Shown: positions 17,707 through 26,493, counted from the stretch's first letter. The stretch is DNA of 36,921 nt from Flavipsychrobacter sp. (GCA_016786665.1 JAEUVZ010000036.1:1-36921); one strand, 5' to 3'. Program-made: numbers and translations. The notes: a model not told the origin generated them from the letters alone.

Positions 17707-18669
17707 CTAATACTTCCTGTCTATCACGTAGTTCACCAGCTCTTCCATGGCATCGCGCGCCGGGCTCTGGGGAAAGCTGTGCAGTATGCTGAGTGCGTCT
17801 TTTTTATACTCCATCATTTTCGCCGCGGCGTACTCTATGCCCCCGTACTGGTGCACATATTGTATTACCTCCTTCACCTTCTGTTTATTGGTGTTCTGGT
17901 TCTTAACGATGTAGATGATCTTGCGCTTCACCTCCTTTTCGGCCTGCAGGAGCGTATAGATGAGCGGGAGGGTCATTTTCTTCTCTTTTATGTCTATGCC
18001 GGTGGGTTTTCCCACGTTGGCTTCTCCATAGTCAAACAGATCGTCCTTTATCTGGAAGGCGATACCCACTTTTTCCCCAAAAAGCCGGAAACTTTCAGCC
18101 ACTTCTTTACTGGCCGTGGCCGACCAGGCCCCCGCCGAGCAGGCGGCTGACAGGAGCGACGCGGTTTTAGCCCGTATTATTTCAAAATATATATCTTCTT
18201 TAATGTCCAGCTTGCGGGCTTTTTCCATCTGCAACAGCTCGCCTTCGGCCATTTCCTTTACCGCGCGGGAGGTAATCTGGAGAATTTGGTAGTCTTCGTT
18301 GCCCAAAGCGAGCAATAACCCTTTGGAAAGCAGGTAATCGCCCACCAAAACAGCTATTTTATTCTTCCATAAAGCGTTTATTGAGAAAAAATTTCTACGA
18401 ATCAGGGCATTATCTACCACGTCGTCGTGTACCAGGGTGGCGGTGTGGAGCAGTTCTATAAGGGAAGCGGCCCGGTAGGTGGAGTCGTTTATACCCCCGG
18501 CTATCTGGGCGGAAAGGAAGACGAACATGGGGCGCATCTGCTTGCCTTTTCGCTTGATAATAAAGCGCATAACCCTATCCAGTAGCGGATTTGAGCCCTT
18601 AACGCTTTCCCCGAATTTCTTTTCAAATTCCGCCAGTTCCTTGCCAATAACGCGCTTAACTTGTTCCAT
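17707..18669 (-). CDS. Long-chain trans-polyprenyl diphosphate synthase
   Basis: 320 residues from ATG at 18669 (MEQVKRVIGKEL); a frame ten codons longer has an unconvincing Cys-rich start. The enzyme condenses isopentenyl diphosphate units onto an allylic diphosphate to make the side chain of menaquinone or a related lipid. The first Asp-rich motif DDVVD is at 82-86 and the second, DDLFD, at 209-213. The KGKQMRP substrate-binding segment is near 41-47. The fifth residue before the first motif is Ala (ATLVHDD), which in this family goes with long products rather than farnesyl or geranylgeranyl. Exact chain length cannot be read. It stands alone, divergent from the OmpA-family gene. Confidence 0.92.
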   Translation of the reverse strand: MEQVKRVIGKELAEFEKKFGESVKGSNPLLDRVMRFIIKRKGKQMRPMFVFLSAQIAGGINDSTYRAASLIELLHTATLVHDDVVDNALIRRNFFSINALWKNKIAVLVGDYLLSKGLLLALGNEDYQILQITSRAVKEMAEGELLQMEKARKLDIKEDIYFEIIRAKTASLLSAACSAGAWSATASKEVAESFRLFGEKVGIAFQIKDDLFDYGEANVGKPTGIDIKEKKMTLPLIYTLLQAEKEVKRKIIYIVKNQNTNKQKVKEVIQYVHQYGGIEYAAAKMMEYKKDALSILHSFPQSPARDAMEELVNYVIDRKY

Positions 18670-18807
18670 TTCTAAAGTGCAATAACAATCGTGTAACAAA
18701 GAAATGTTAAAAATATAGAAATAGATGTTTTATTTTTGGCACAGCATTTATTGACGAAGGCTTAGTAGCATAGAAAAAAAGGGTTAAAATATTTTTATTT
18801 TTTATCC

Positions 18808-18838
18808 TTTGTTTTTTTAAAAGTCTACTATACCTTTG
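18808..18838 (+). promoter_or_regulatory. Consensus Bacteroidota promoter of the OmpA-family gene
   Basis: TTTG at 18808-18811 and TACCTTTG at 18831-18838 are separated by 19 nt, matching the TTTG / TAnnTTTG pattern of the phylum's primary sigma factor. Transcription should begin near 18845, giving a leader of about 40 nt that is A/T-rich and lacks a strong Shine-Dalgarno sequence. Confidence 0.85.
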
Positions 18839-18883
18839 TCGCATATTTGATTTAACCAAAATCTTTAAATAAACAATTCTGTT

Positions 18884-20602
18884 ATGGTCAACAAAAAGTA
18901 CCTATTGCTTGCTGGTCTATGCTCTGTTATCGGAGTTCAGTCGGCTTTCGCACAAGAAGGAAGTGCTCAGTGGTCCGGCCGCGATATGACATACCGTGGT
19001 CAGAACTATGATGTACTCGATTCTAGCTATGTGCCTGGCTCACGTATGGAGCAGCACAGGAAATTCCTCAATCACCAATATGTGTTCCCTTCAAAGCCAC
19101 GCAACATGGTGGAAATCGGTATCGGTGGTGGCCTTTACAATGTAATGGGCGACGTTCCGAGCCTGATGCTCTGGAGGAAAGGTGGTTATGGCCTGCACGG
19201 TCACATCCGCAAATCATGGGGTTATGTAATGTCTACCCGTTTGCAGTATAACTACGGCATAGCGAAAGGCATGCAGTGGCAGGAAGCGTACAACTACGGT
19301 GCTAACCCAGCGTGGAACGCTTACTACAACGCAGCAGGTAACGCACAAGGCGCACCTTCTCAGAAAGTACACTACAACTACCGTATGGAGTCTCACCAGC
19401 TGAACCTGGATATGATCGCTTCTACGAACAATATCCGTTTCCACAAAGCCCGTACTGGTATGTCTATCTACGGTTTCATCGGTATCGGCGCCCTGGCGTA
19501 CAATACCCGTGTGAACGCCCTGAACGCATCTGGTGCTGCTTATGATTTCGACGCTATCGTTGGTACTACACCACGTATCTACGAAAACCGTAACGACATC
19601 CGCACTGCTATGCAGGATCAAATGGATGATACTTACGAAACAGAAGCTGAAAACGAGCGTGATCGCCGTCGTGCTTCTATCTTCACCAACAAAACGCTGG
19701 TATTCACTCCAAGCGTAGGTGCTGGTGTTCAGTTCCGCCTGGGCAAGAGGGTTAACCTCTCCCTGGAAGATCGTATCTCTATGCCAAACGACGAAGACCT
19801 GCTGGATGGTCAGCGTTGGGCAGAGCAGATCCTGGGTTCTCCTGTTCAAACACAGAACAACGACCTGGTTAACTACTTCTCTCTGGGCCTGAACTTCAAC
19901 CTGGGTAACTCTAAGAAGGCTGTTGAGCCTCTGTACTGGATGAACCCGCTGGATTTCGCTTACAGCGAGCTGAACTACCCTCGCCACATGCTGCTGCCAG
20001 AACCAGTTCTGCCAGATGCTGATAACGATGGTATCACTGACCAATTCGACAAATGTCCTGGTACTCCTGCTAACACTGCAGTTAACAGCCACGGTTGTCC
20101 GCTGGATACAGATGGTGACGGTGTTCCTGACTTCCGCGATAAGCAACTGATCACTCCTACAGAATGTCAACCAGTTGATGCTGATGGTGTTGGTAAGTGC
20201 CCTTGTCCTGAAGATTGCGGTAACCGCGTTATTACTCACGGTAATGCTTGTGGTAACATAGGCGCTGGTGCGGTAACTTTTGACGCTAACTCTGCTCGCA
20301 TCCGTCCTGCAGTACAAGCGCAACTGGCTACCCTGGCTGCTCAAATGGGTGCTAACCCTCAGTGTAAAGTGGTAGTTATCGGTAACGGTAACGCCAGCAA
20401 GCCTCAGCAGCAACGTTCTTGGGATCGCGTAAACGCAATCATCGAGCACATGGCTACTAAGCACAACATTGACCGTGCACGCTTCATATTCCAGTTCGGT
20501 CAACCAGGTGATGCTAACTCAGTTATGTATCGTCCGGCTATGGATGGCGAAACAGGTGATGCTACCGTTCCTCCTCCATTCCCTAACCTGAGAAGGGACT
20601 AA
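18884..20602 (+). CDS. Abundant OmpA-family outer-membrane protein with thrombospondin type 3 repeats
   Basis: 572 residues. Signal peptide ends SAFA-QEG (about residue 23). Residues about 50-370 look like an outer-membrane beta-barrel with many aromatic, alternating strands. Next come calcium-binding type 3 repeats (DADNDGITDQFDKCPGTPA and DTDGDGVPDF, about 380-425), a Cys-rich linker (CPCPEDCG) and an OmpA-like domain beginning GAGAVTFDANSARIRP. The loop usually written GHTDxxG is IGNGNASKP, so the Asp that grips peptidoglycan is absent. Codon choice (GGT, GCT, CGT, CTG) differs from neighbours and resembles that of highly expressed genes; with the consensus promoter and strong terminator this suggests a major envelope protein. 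It likely links outer membrane and cell wall, though the changed loop weakens that reading. Confidence 0.85.
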   Translation: MVNKKYLLLAGLCSVIGVQSAFAQEGSAQWSGRDMTYRGQNYDVLDSSYVPGSRMEQHRKFLNHQYVFPSKPRNMVEIGIGGGLYNVMGDVPSLMLWRKGGYGLHGHIRKSWGYVMSTRLQYNYGIAKGMQWQEAYNYGANPAWNAYYNAAGNAQGAPSQKVHYNYRMESHQLNLDMIASTNNIRFHKARTGMSIYGFIGIGALAYNTRVNALNASGAAYDFDAIVGTTPRIYENRNDIRTAMQDQMDDTYETEAENERDRRRASIFTNKTLVFTPSVGAGVQFRLGKRVNLSLEDRISMPNDEDLLDGQRWAEQILGSPVQTQNNDLVNYFSLGLNFNLGNSKKAVEPLYWMNPLDFAYSELNYPRHMLLPEPVLPDADNDGITDQFDKCPGTPANTAVNSHGCPLDTDGDGVPDFRDKQLITPTECQPVDADGVGKCPCPEDCGNRVITHGNACGNIGAGAVTFDANSARIRPAVQAQLATLAAQMGANPQCKVVVIGNGNASKPQQQRSWDRVNAIIEHMATKHNIDRARFIFQFGQPGDANSVMYRPAMDGETGDATVPPPFPNLRRD

Positions 20603-20620
20603 TTTAAGTCACTCTTTATA

Positions 20621-20654
20621 AGAAACGCCCCTGACGATCGTCAGGGGCGTTTCT
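20621..20654 (+). terminator. Perfect 34-nt palindromic terminator after the OmpA-family gene
   Basis: AGAAACGCCCCTGACGA followed by its exact reverse complement, a 17-bp self-complementary sequence, then TGTTTTG. It lies about 20 nt after the stop codon and should end transcription efficiently. Confidence 0.85.
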
Positions 20655-20663
20655 GTTTTGTCT

Positions 20664-20825
20664 AAACTCCCTGCCGGTAAAGGGGGAATCAAAGGAGTCG
20701 CAAAACCAAGCTGGGGAGGGCCGGCGCGACATGAGCAAGCAACCCAAACAAAGAAAGCCACCCCGGGTGGCTTTGAAAAAATCTTGTATAAAAGCTCCCC
20801 TTTCAGGGAGGCCAGGGGGGCGCGG
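20664..20825. repeat. GC-rich intergenic repeat elements of the CTCCC-N-GGGAG type
   Basis: Two related pieces, CTCCCTGCCGGTAAAGGGGG (about 20668-20687) and CTCCCCTTTCAGGGAG (20795-20810) followed by GGCCAGGGGGGCGCGG, flank the terminator of the next gene. Similar sequences occur near 5362-5387 and 26597-26612. An open frame across the element was judged an artefact. Confidence 0.45.
20743..20774 (-). terminator. Terminator of the BadF-like kinase gene
   Basis: On the minus strand AAAGCCACCC and GGGTGGCTTT pair around a tiny loop, followed by CTTTGTTTG. It lies about 50 nt past the stop of the minus-strand gene. Confidence 0.6.
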
Positions 20826-21668
20826 CTAAGGGGTATGATATTTCACCAACCCATCCAGCGGGCTTTTGGCTACCGTGCCCATGTCCAGCTCATACTGGTC
20901 GCAGAGGCGTTGTATCACATCTTTGAACTCAAACGCTACGGAGCCGGTAAAATAGAGGGGTAATTTCCAGCTTTGGCGGTACTTAAGTATGTGGTGATGG
21001 AAGAAATCGTTGAGGCAGTCTTCTATAATATTCTCTACCATGTAGTGCCCCCGGTTTTGCGCCAGCAGCTGCACGTAGGTGGCCAGGTAGCGGTTGGGGA
21101 AAGGTTCTTTGTACAGCTTATGGAGTATAGCCGGTATGTCTCCGCCAAAAAGCTGTTCAAAAGCCATTCGCAGCTCGGTATCAAAGGTATTGTAGGCATA
21201 ATATTGCAGCACGCGCTTGCCCATATGGTTGCCGCTGCCCTCATCGCCCGCTATAAACCCCAGGGATACCTGCTGGTCTTTAATGCTGCGGCCGTTGTAA
21301 TAGCACGAGTTGCTGCCTGTACCTATAATAGATACGATGCCTTTTTTATCGCCGCACAGTCCGCGGGCTGCGCCTATGATGTCGCTGTATACGTCAATCT
21401 TCTTAACGTTGAAGAATTGCTTCAGGGTAGCGGTTAGTTCTTTTTGTATCGCGGGGCTGCCTACACCGGCGCCATAATAAACGATGGAAGATACCGGGTG
21501 CTTATTGGGGTTCCATTTCAGCTCCCGGCCCAGTTGCTCTATAATTTCATCGTTGGTCTGCAGGCGCGGGTTGATGCCGCCTGTGTCAAACTTTACCGGC
21601 TTCCTGGCGGGCTGTATCAGCCTCCAGTCTGTTTTGGTAGAACCGCTTTCTGCAATGAGTAGAGACAT
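20826..21668 (-). CDS. BadF/BadG/BcrA-type ATPase, N-acetylglucosamine-kinase-like
   Basis: 280 residues from ATG at 21668 (MSLLIAESGSTKTDW); seven extra upstream codons are unlikely. It belongs to the actin-like ATPase fold. Phosphate-binding loops are ESGSTKTDW (6-14) and SIIGTGSNS, and AGDEGSGNHMG gives the adenosine/sugar region typical of N-acetylglucosamine kinases in the family. The most likely role is cytoplasmic phosphorylation of an amino sugar salvaged from cell-wall or host glycans. No sugar transporter or hydrolase is next to it, so the substrate is inferred from family resemblance only. It lies divergent from the ctpA-like gene. Confidence 0.82.
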   Translation of the reverse strand: MSLLIAESGSTKTDWRLIQPARKPVKFDTGGINPRLQTNDEIIEQLGRELKWNPNKHPVSSIVYYGAGVGSPAIQKELTATLKQFFNVKKIDVYSDIIGAARGLCGDKKGIVSIIGTGSNSCYYNGRSIKDQQVSLGFIAGDEGSGNHMGKRVLQYYAYNTFDTELRMAFEQLFGGDIPAILHKLYKEPFPNRYLATYVQLLAQNRGHYMVENIIEDCLNDFFHHHILKYRQSWKLPLYFTGSVAFEFKDVIQRLCDQYELDMGTVAKSPLDGLVKYHTP

Positions 21669-21798
21669 GGGTAATCGTTTATGGTACAAATTTGCATTTC
21701 TGTTCCTACATTTCCTAATCTCTTTTTATTGCCTGCTAACTTGTTAAAAATCTATGGCTTAATATTTATAGCCTATCGTTATGTTGGCGAAATGCCGC

Positions 21799-21806
21799 TA
21801 AATTTG
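21799..21806 (+). promoter_or_regulatory. Possible -7 box TAAATTTG for the CtpA-type protease gene
   Basis: TAAATTTG fits TAnnTTTG and lies 14 nt before the ATG at 21821. No matching TTTG was seen 19-20 nt upstream, so confidence is limited. Confidence 0.4.
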
Positions 21807-21820
21807 CGCTAGTTGCACAC

Positions 21821-23464
21821 ATGAACGAGCCGAAGAACGATAGCCTCAAAATCTGGACTCCCCTTTTATTTGCCGTAATCCTCATCGCCGGAATGGTGAT
21901 AGGGTTCAAACTGCGCGATACCCTGCGCGGTAAGCGCGATATCGAAACCATAGTGCTGCGCAACGACCGGCTGGAGCAGATGATACACCTGATAAACGAG
22001 AAGTATGTAGACAGCGTAGATGTAAACCGTATATACCAGGATGCCGTAACCGGCATACTCAGCCACCTGGACCCCCACACGGTGTACATAGCTGCGGAAC
22101 AGGTGGAGAACGTTAATGAAGACCTGGGAGGCGGCTTTTACGGCATAGGGGTAGAGTTTATCGTTATCCGCGATACCATACAGGTAACATCGGTACTGCC
22201 CGGTGGCCCCGCCGAACGGGCTAATGTACAAGTGGGCGACCAGTTCGTAAAAGTAGGGGATACGGTAGTGGCCGGAAAAAAGATAACCAGCGAGGGCATC
22301 ATAAAGCTGCTGAAGGGGAAACAATATACTACGGTAGACCTCTGGCTGAAGCAGCCATTCCGCGAGGGAATACGCAAAGTGCAGATAGAGCGGGATATAG
22401 TGCCCATATATAGCGTGGACGTATCGATAATGCTGGATGCCAACACGGGATACATAAAAATAAACCGGTTCAGCGCCACAACGCACGAGGAGTTTGAGAA
22501 AGCCCTGAAGCAGCTGAAAGGGGCCGGTATGGAAGACCTGGTAATAGACCTTCGCGATAACCCCGGCGGCTACCTGGATGCCGCCACCCTGATAGCCGAC
22601 GAACTGATAAGCGGCAAGAAGCTGCTGGTGTACACGCAGGGCAAGCGCTCGTTCAAGACAGAATACCATGCGGGGGAGCAGAACAGCTTTGAGGAAGGCC
22701 GCGTGGCAATACTGGTAGACGAGAACTCCGCTTCCGCCAGCGAGATACTCGCCGGTGCCGTGCAGGACTGGGACAGGGGCGTGATACTGGGCCGCCGCAC
22801 TTATGGCAAAGGGCTGGTGCAGGAACAGTACAACCTGGATGATGGCGCTGCGCTCCGCCTGACAATAGCCAAGTACTATACACCTTCCGGCAGGTGCATA
22901 CAGCGAACGTACAATAAAGGGAAGACCGCCTACGCCGATGATTACCTGCGCCGCTTCCAGACGGGTGAGCTGGTGGGGTATGATACCCTGGTGGTAGGCG
23001 ATACCACGCCCTACTACACCGCCAACAAGCGCGTGGTATATAGCGGTGGGGGCATAAAGCCGGATATATACATACCGTATGACAGTGCCGAAGTGTCGGC
23101 GCCGCTGATACGGATGCTGACCAGCGACGGGCTCCGCAACCAGATGTGGGACTATTACCTGCGGCACCGCGACTCGCTGAAATACCGCTCGCTGAATGAT
23201 TTCATCCTTAGCTTTAACAACGAGGAAGAAGTAATAAAATTCTATCTCGGCACGCTGGAGGCGGATGCACGCAAAACGGCCGAAGCACTGCTGAAGTACC
23301 CGCCCAACAGCCGCTTTTTCCGCGGGCAGGTGAAGGCCCAGTTTGCCCGGTACTTCTACCGGAACCCCGGCTACTACTCGGTAGTTGCTGAAAACGACAA
23401 GGCCATCCGCAGGGCGATGGAACTGCTTTCCGGGGAAACGTATTTACAGATCATAGGCCGGTAA
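21821..23464 (+). CDS. C-terminal processing peptidase, family S41 (CtpA-like)
   Basis: 547 residues. One N-terminal membrane helix (about 12-29) anchors the enzyme facing the periplasm. A PDZ domain (about 95-175, GIGVEFIVIRD to GDQFVKVGDTVV) captures substrate C-termini. The S41 core holds DLRDNPGG and the Ser/Lys dyad: S305 in NSASASEI and K330 in RTYGKGLVQ, 25 residues apart as in E. coli Prc. A helical C-terminal extension of about 130 residues follows. Role: processing or degradation of envelope proteins. Its last 21 bp overlap the 3' end of the convergent HsdR_N-like gene, leaving no room for a terminator between them. Confidence 0.93.
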   Translation: MNEPKNDSLKIWTPLLFAVILIAGMVIGFKLRDTLRGKRDIETIVLRNDRLEQMIHLINEKYVDSVDVNRIYQDAVTGILSHLDPHTVYIAAEQVENVNEDLGGGFYGIGVEFIVIRDTIQVTSVLPGGPAERANVQVGDQFVKVGDTVVAGKKITSEGIIKLLKGKQYTTVDLWLKQPFREGIRKVQIERDIVPIYSVDVSIMLDANTGYIKINRFSATTHEEFEKALKQLKGAGMEDLVIDLRDNPGGYLDAATLIADELISGKKLLVYTQGKRSFKTEYHAGEQNSFEEGRVAILVDENSASASEILAGAVQDWDRGVILGRRTYGKGLVQEQYNLDDGAALRLTIAKYYTPSGRCIQRTYNKGKTAYADDYLRRFQTGELVGYDTLVVGDTTPYYTANKRVVYSGGGIKPDIYIPYDSAEVSAPLIRMLTSDGLRNQMWDYYLRHRDSLKYRSLNDFILSFNNEEEVIKFYLGTLEADARKTAEALLKYPPNSRFFRGQVKAQFARYFYRNPGYYSVVAENDKAIRRAMELLSGETYLQIIGR

Positions 23465-23887
23465 CTGCTCCAGCCACTTTATAGAGTGGATGTCGGCAGC
23501 ATCGGCGCAGAAAGCCTGGTGGCCATTGGTCATCAGCCAGTAGCGGCAGCGCACCTGCCCCTGGTAGTGCAGCAACTGGCGCAGCGTTTCGCCCGAGAGG
23601 GGAATTTCGGGGGCTTTACACTCTACCAGCATCCAGGGCTGGTGCTTGCGATCGTAAACAACAATGTCGAACCGGCGGGCCATACCGTTCACTTCTATCT
23701 GTTTTTCTACAGAGAGCATTCCCGCGGGGTAGTGCAGCTTCTGTATGAATAACTGCAACGTGTATTGGCGCACGTGCTCTTCCGGGGTGAGCAGAAACCA
23801 GCGCCGGCGCACCGGGTCGAATACCTGCGCCAGACCATCGGAGGCCCGCAGGGTGAGTTGTATGCCGGATATATCGAGCGAAAGCAC
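23444..23887 (-). CDS. Stand-alone HsdR N-terminal (PD-(D/E)XK) domain protein
   Basis: 147 residues from a GTG at 23887; no in-frame ATG gives a plausible start. The sequence matches the N-terminal nuclease domain of type I restriction subunit R: PEEHVRQ, VEKQI (E61), RRFDIVVYD (D74) and LVECKAP (E89, K91), a complete D-x14-ExK catalytic set. The helicase and HsdM/HsdS partners of a restriction system are absent, and there is no room for them here. Such short proteins are widespread in this phylum and are annotated as restriction-related without proof. It is probably a DNA nuclease or a DNA-binding housekeeping protein. The 3' end overlaps the convergent protease gene by 21 bp. Confidence 0.85.
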   Translation of the reverse strand: MLSLDISGIQLTLRASDGLAQVFDPVRRRWFLLTPEEHVRQYTLQLFIQKLHYPAGMLSVEKQIEVNGMARRFDIVVYDRKHQPWMLVECKAPEIPLSGETLRQLLHYQGQVRCRYWLMTNGHQAFCADAADIHSIKWLEQLPAYDL

Positions 23888-24025
23888 AAGCGTGGTTGTT
23901 AAGGTAAAATTAAGCGGAATAATAATCCCGCGCGAATGTTTTAATTTAGGGTAAGGAATAGGGATGTAGTTTTTGCAGCAGGCAGAGAAGTATTGCCCGC
24001 GGATGTCCGGTTAAACAAGCGAAGC

Positions 24026-24799
24026 ATGAAATCGAAAGAAGATATAGTAAAGAACTGGCTGCCCCGGTACACCGGGCAGTCGCTGAATGATTTTGGAGCG
24101 TATATACTGCTGTGCAATTTCAGCAACTACGTAAGGATGTTTGCCGAAAAGCACGACGTACCCATCAAAGGCCTGGATAAGCCCATGCAAAGCGCTACCT
24201 GGGAGGACATTACCATTATTAATTTCGGGATGGGCAGCCCTACCGCCGCTACCATGATGGACCTCCTGTCGGCTATTTCGCCGAAGGCGGTACTGTTCCT
24301 GGGTAAGTGCGGGGGGCTGAAGAAGAAAAACAACGTGGGCGACCTGATACTGCCCATAGCGGCGATACGCGGCGAGGGTACCAGCAATGATTACTTCCCG
24401 CCCGAGGTGCCTTCTATGCCCGCCTTTGCCCTGCAGAAGGCCATCTCTACCACTATACGCGACCACGAGCGCGACTACTGGACGGGTGTAGTGTACACTA
24501 CCAACCGCCGCGTGTGGGAACACGATGAGGATTTTAAAGAGTACCTCCGCAAGATACGCGCGATGGCCATAGATATGGAGACCGCCACCATTTTCAGTAC
24601 CGGCTTCTACAACAAGATACCTACCGGCGCCCTGCTGCTGGTATCGGACCAGCCGATGATACCCGAGGGGGTGAAGACCGCGGAGAGTGACCTGGCCGTA
24701 ACCACCAACTACGTAGACATGCACCTGCAGATAGGCATAGACTCGCTGAAGCAGCTGATAAACGACGGGCTTACCGTAAAACATCTCCGGTTTGAATAG
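24026..24799 (+). CDS. amn: AMP nucleosidase (short, Bacteroidota type)
   Basis: 257 residues from ATG at 24026 (MKSKEDIVKNWLPRYTG); an upstream non-ATG extension is less likely. It splits AMP into adenine and ribose 5-phosphate in the cytoplasm, tuning adenylate pools and purine salvage. It has the nucleoside phosphorylase/hydrolase fold: FGMGSPTAATMM, LGKCGGL, the ribose-binding AIDMETATIF and the catalytic SDQPM. It lacks the long N-terminal regulatory domain of the E. coli enzyme (about 480 aa), as usual in this phylum. Its last codons, TTGAATAG, also contain the start of the ABC ATPase gene, an 8-bp overlap. Confidence 0.9.
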   Translation: MKSKEDIVKNWLPRYTGQSLNDFGAYILLCNFSNYVRMFAEKHDVPIKGLDKPMQSATWEDITIINFGMGSPTAATMMDLLSAISPKAVLFLGKCGGLKKKNNVGDLILPIAAIRGEGTSNDYFPPEVPSMPAFALQKAISTTIRDHERDYWTGVVYTTNRRVWEHDEDFKEYLRKIRAMAIDMETATIFSTGFYNKIPTGALLLVSDQPMIPEGVKTAESDLAVTTNYVDMHLQIGIDSLKQLINDGLTVKHLRFE

Positions 24800-26486
24800 C
24801 GATACCGTACTGGCCGTCAGTAACCTCTCCATCACCTTTGGCGGAGAGCGGGAGTTTGTGGCGGTGAGGGAGCTTACCTTTGGTGTAGGCAAGGGTAAAA
24901 CATTGGCCATAGTAGGGGAGAGCGGCTCGGGAAAATCACTCACCGCATTATCGCTCATGGGCCTGCTGCCGCCAGGTGCCGCCGTAAAAGGCGACATCAT
25001 CCTGCACACGCACGATAAGGCGCTTACCCTTACAGCGCTGAAAACAAACAGCGACTGGCAGCCCGTCCGTGGCGCGAAGGCGGGCATGGTCTTCCAGGAG
25101 CCTATGAGCTCGCTGAACCCCGTGATGCGGATAGGGAAACAACTGGCCGAGTGCATACGCGCGCACCAGCAGGTATCGGGCGACGAAGCAAAGAAACTGG
25201 CGCTGCACTGGCTGCAGCAGGTGCAGCTGCCGCAACCGGAAAAGCTATACGAACGCTACCCGCACGAGCTATCGGGCGGGCAGAAGCAACGGGTGATGAT
25301 TGCCATGGCTATGTGCAACCACCCCGTGCTGCTGATAGCGGATGAACCCACCACCGCGCTGGATGTAACAGTGCAGCAGGAGGTAGTGCGCCTGATGCAG
25401 TACCTGCAACAGCAGCACAATACCGCGCTCATCTTCATTACCCACGACCTGGCGCTGGCGGCTACCATAGCCGACGATGTGCTGGTGATGTACAAGGGAG
25501 AGGCGGTGGAATATGGCACGGCAGCAGAAGTGCTGCGCTCACCGAAGCACCCCTATACACAGGCGCTGGTGGCCTGCAAGCCCTCCCCGGAGCAGAAGGG
25601 GCTTAAGCTCCCCACGGTATCCGACTTCCTGGATGCGGATAGGTCAAAAGCCGCTGCGGGAGTGTCCGCCCCTGTTACCACAACAGTAGGGGTAGATGCG
25701 GAGCATATCCTGGAGGTCAGCAACCTGAAAGTCTGGTTTGCCGAGGAGAAGAACTGGCTGGGCAAACCTACATCGTACTTTAAGGCGGTGGACGGTGTGT
25801 CGTTCCACTTGCGCAAGGGTGAAGTGCTGGGCCTGGTGGGCGAGAGCGGCTGTGGCAAAAGCACCGTGAGCCGTGCCCTGATAGGTTTGCTGCCGGTACA
25901 CGAAGGGGAGATACGCTACAATGGCGAAAACCTGGCCGCGCTCCCGCACAAGGAATGGCCGCGCATCCGCCGCGATATACAAATGATTTTCCAGGACCCC
26001 TTCGCATCACTCAATCCCCGCATGACGGTGGGCGACATGCTGATGGAGTCTATGCGCGTACACCGCATAGTGGCCGATAGCGGGCTGAAAACGGAAGCCT
26101 GCCGCCTGCTCGATATCGTACACCTGCCCGCCGATGCACTAAAGCGCTACCCCCACCAGTTTTCCGGCGGGCAGCGCCAGCGGATAGGTATAGCCCGCGC
26201 ACTGGCGCTAAAGCCCAAACTGATCATCTGCGATGAAAGCGTTTCCGCCCTCGACGTGAGTGTACAGGCGCAGATACTCAACCTCCTCAAAGAACTCCAG
26301 CACGAGTTCCAACTCTCCTACCTCTTCATCTCCCACGACCTCTCCGTTGTCCACTACATCAGCGACCGGGTAATGGTGATGCAGTCAGGAAAAATTGTAG
26401 AATGTGGTGAGGCGGAGCAAGTGTTGAAGCGTCCGGAGAATGCATATACACGGAGATTGGTGGCTGCAATACCGGAGATGAAATGA
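24792..26486 (+). CDS. Dpp/Opp-type ABC transporter ATPase with two fused nucleotide-binding domains
   Basis: 564 residues from a TTG at 24792, the only plausible start before the first conserved strand, since the next ATG is past Walker A. Domain 1 has GESGSGKS, LSGGQKQR, IADEPTTALD and THD. Domain 2 has GESGCGKS, FSGGQRQR, ICDESVSALD and SHD. Each ends in an oligopeptide-type motif (HPYTQAL, NAYTRRL). The arrangement is that of YejF/GsiA-like proteins that power peptide, glutathione or nickel uptake. No permease or binding-protein gene is in the window, so the partners are elsewhere and the substrate unknown. The second signature aspartate region reads DESVSALD, common in this group. Translational coupling to AMP nucleosidase is likely. 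Confidence 0.9.
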   Translation: MNSDTVLAVSNLSITFGGEREFVAVRELTFGVGKGKTLAIVGESGSGKSLTALSLMGLLPPGAAVKGDIILHTHDKALTLTALKTNSDWQPVRGAKAGMVFQEPMSSLNPVMRIGKQLAECIRAHQQVSGDEAKKLALHWLQQVQLPQPEKLYERYPHELSGGQKQRVMIAMAMCNHPVLLIADEPTTALDVTVQQEVVRLMQYLQQQHNTALIFITHDLALAATIADDVLVMYKGEAVEYGTAAEVLRSPKHPYTQALVACKPSPEQKGLKLPTVSDFLDADRSKAAAGVSAPVTTTVGVDAEHILEVSNLKVWFAEEKNWLGKPTSYFKAVDGVSFHLRKGEVLGLVGESGCGKSTVSRALIGLLPVHEGEIRYNGENLAALPHKEWPRIRRDIQMIFQDPFASLNPRMTVGDMLMESMRVHRIVADSGLKTEACRLLDIVHLPADALKRYPHQFSGGQRQRIGIARALALKPKLIICDESVSALDVSVQAQILNLLKELQHEFQLSYLFISHDLSVVHYISDRVMVMQSGKIVECGEAEQVLKRPENAYTRRLVAAIPEMK

Positions 26487-26493
26487 CCCCTTC

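Noticed and set aside
20658-20963. A 101-codon frame beginning in the gap after the OmpA-family gene
   Set aside because: It is translated from intergenic repeat sequence and then runs antisense into the BadF-like gene.
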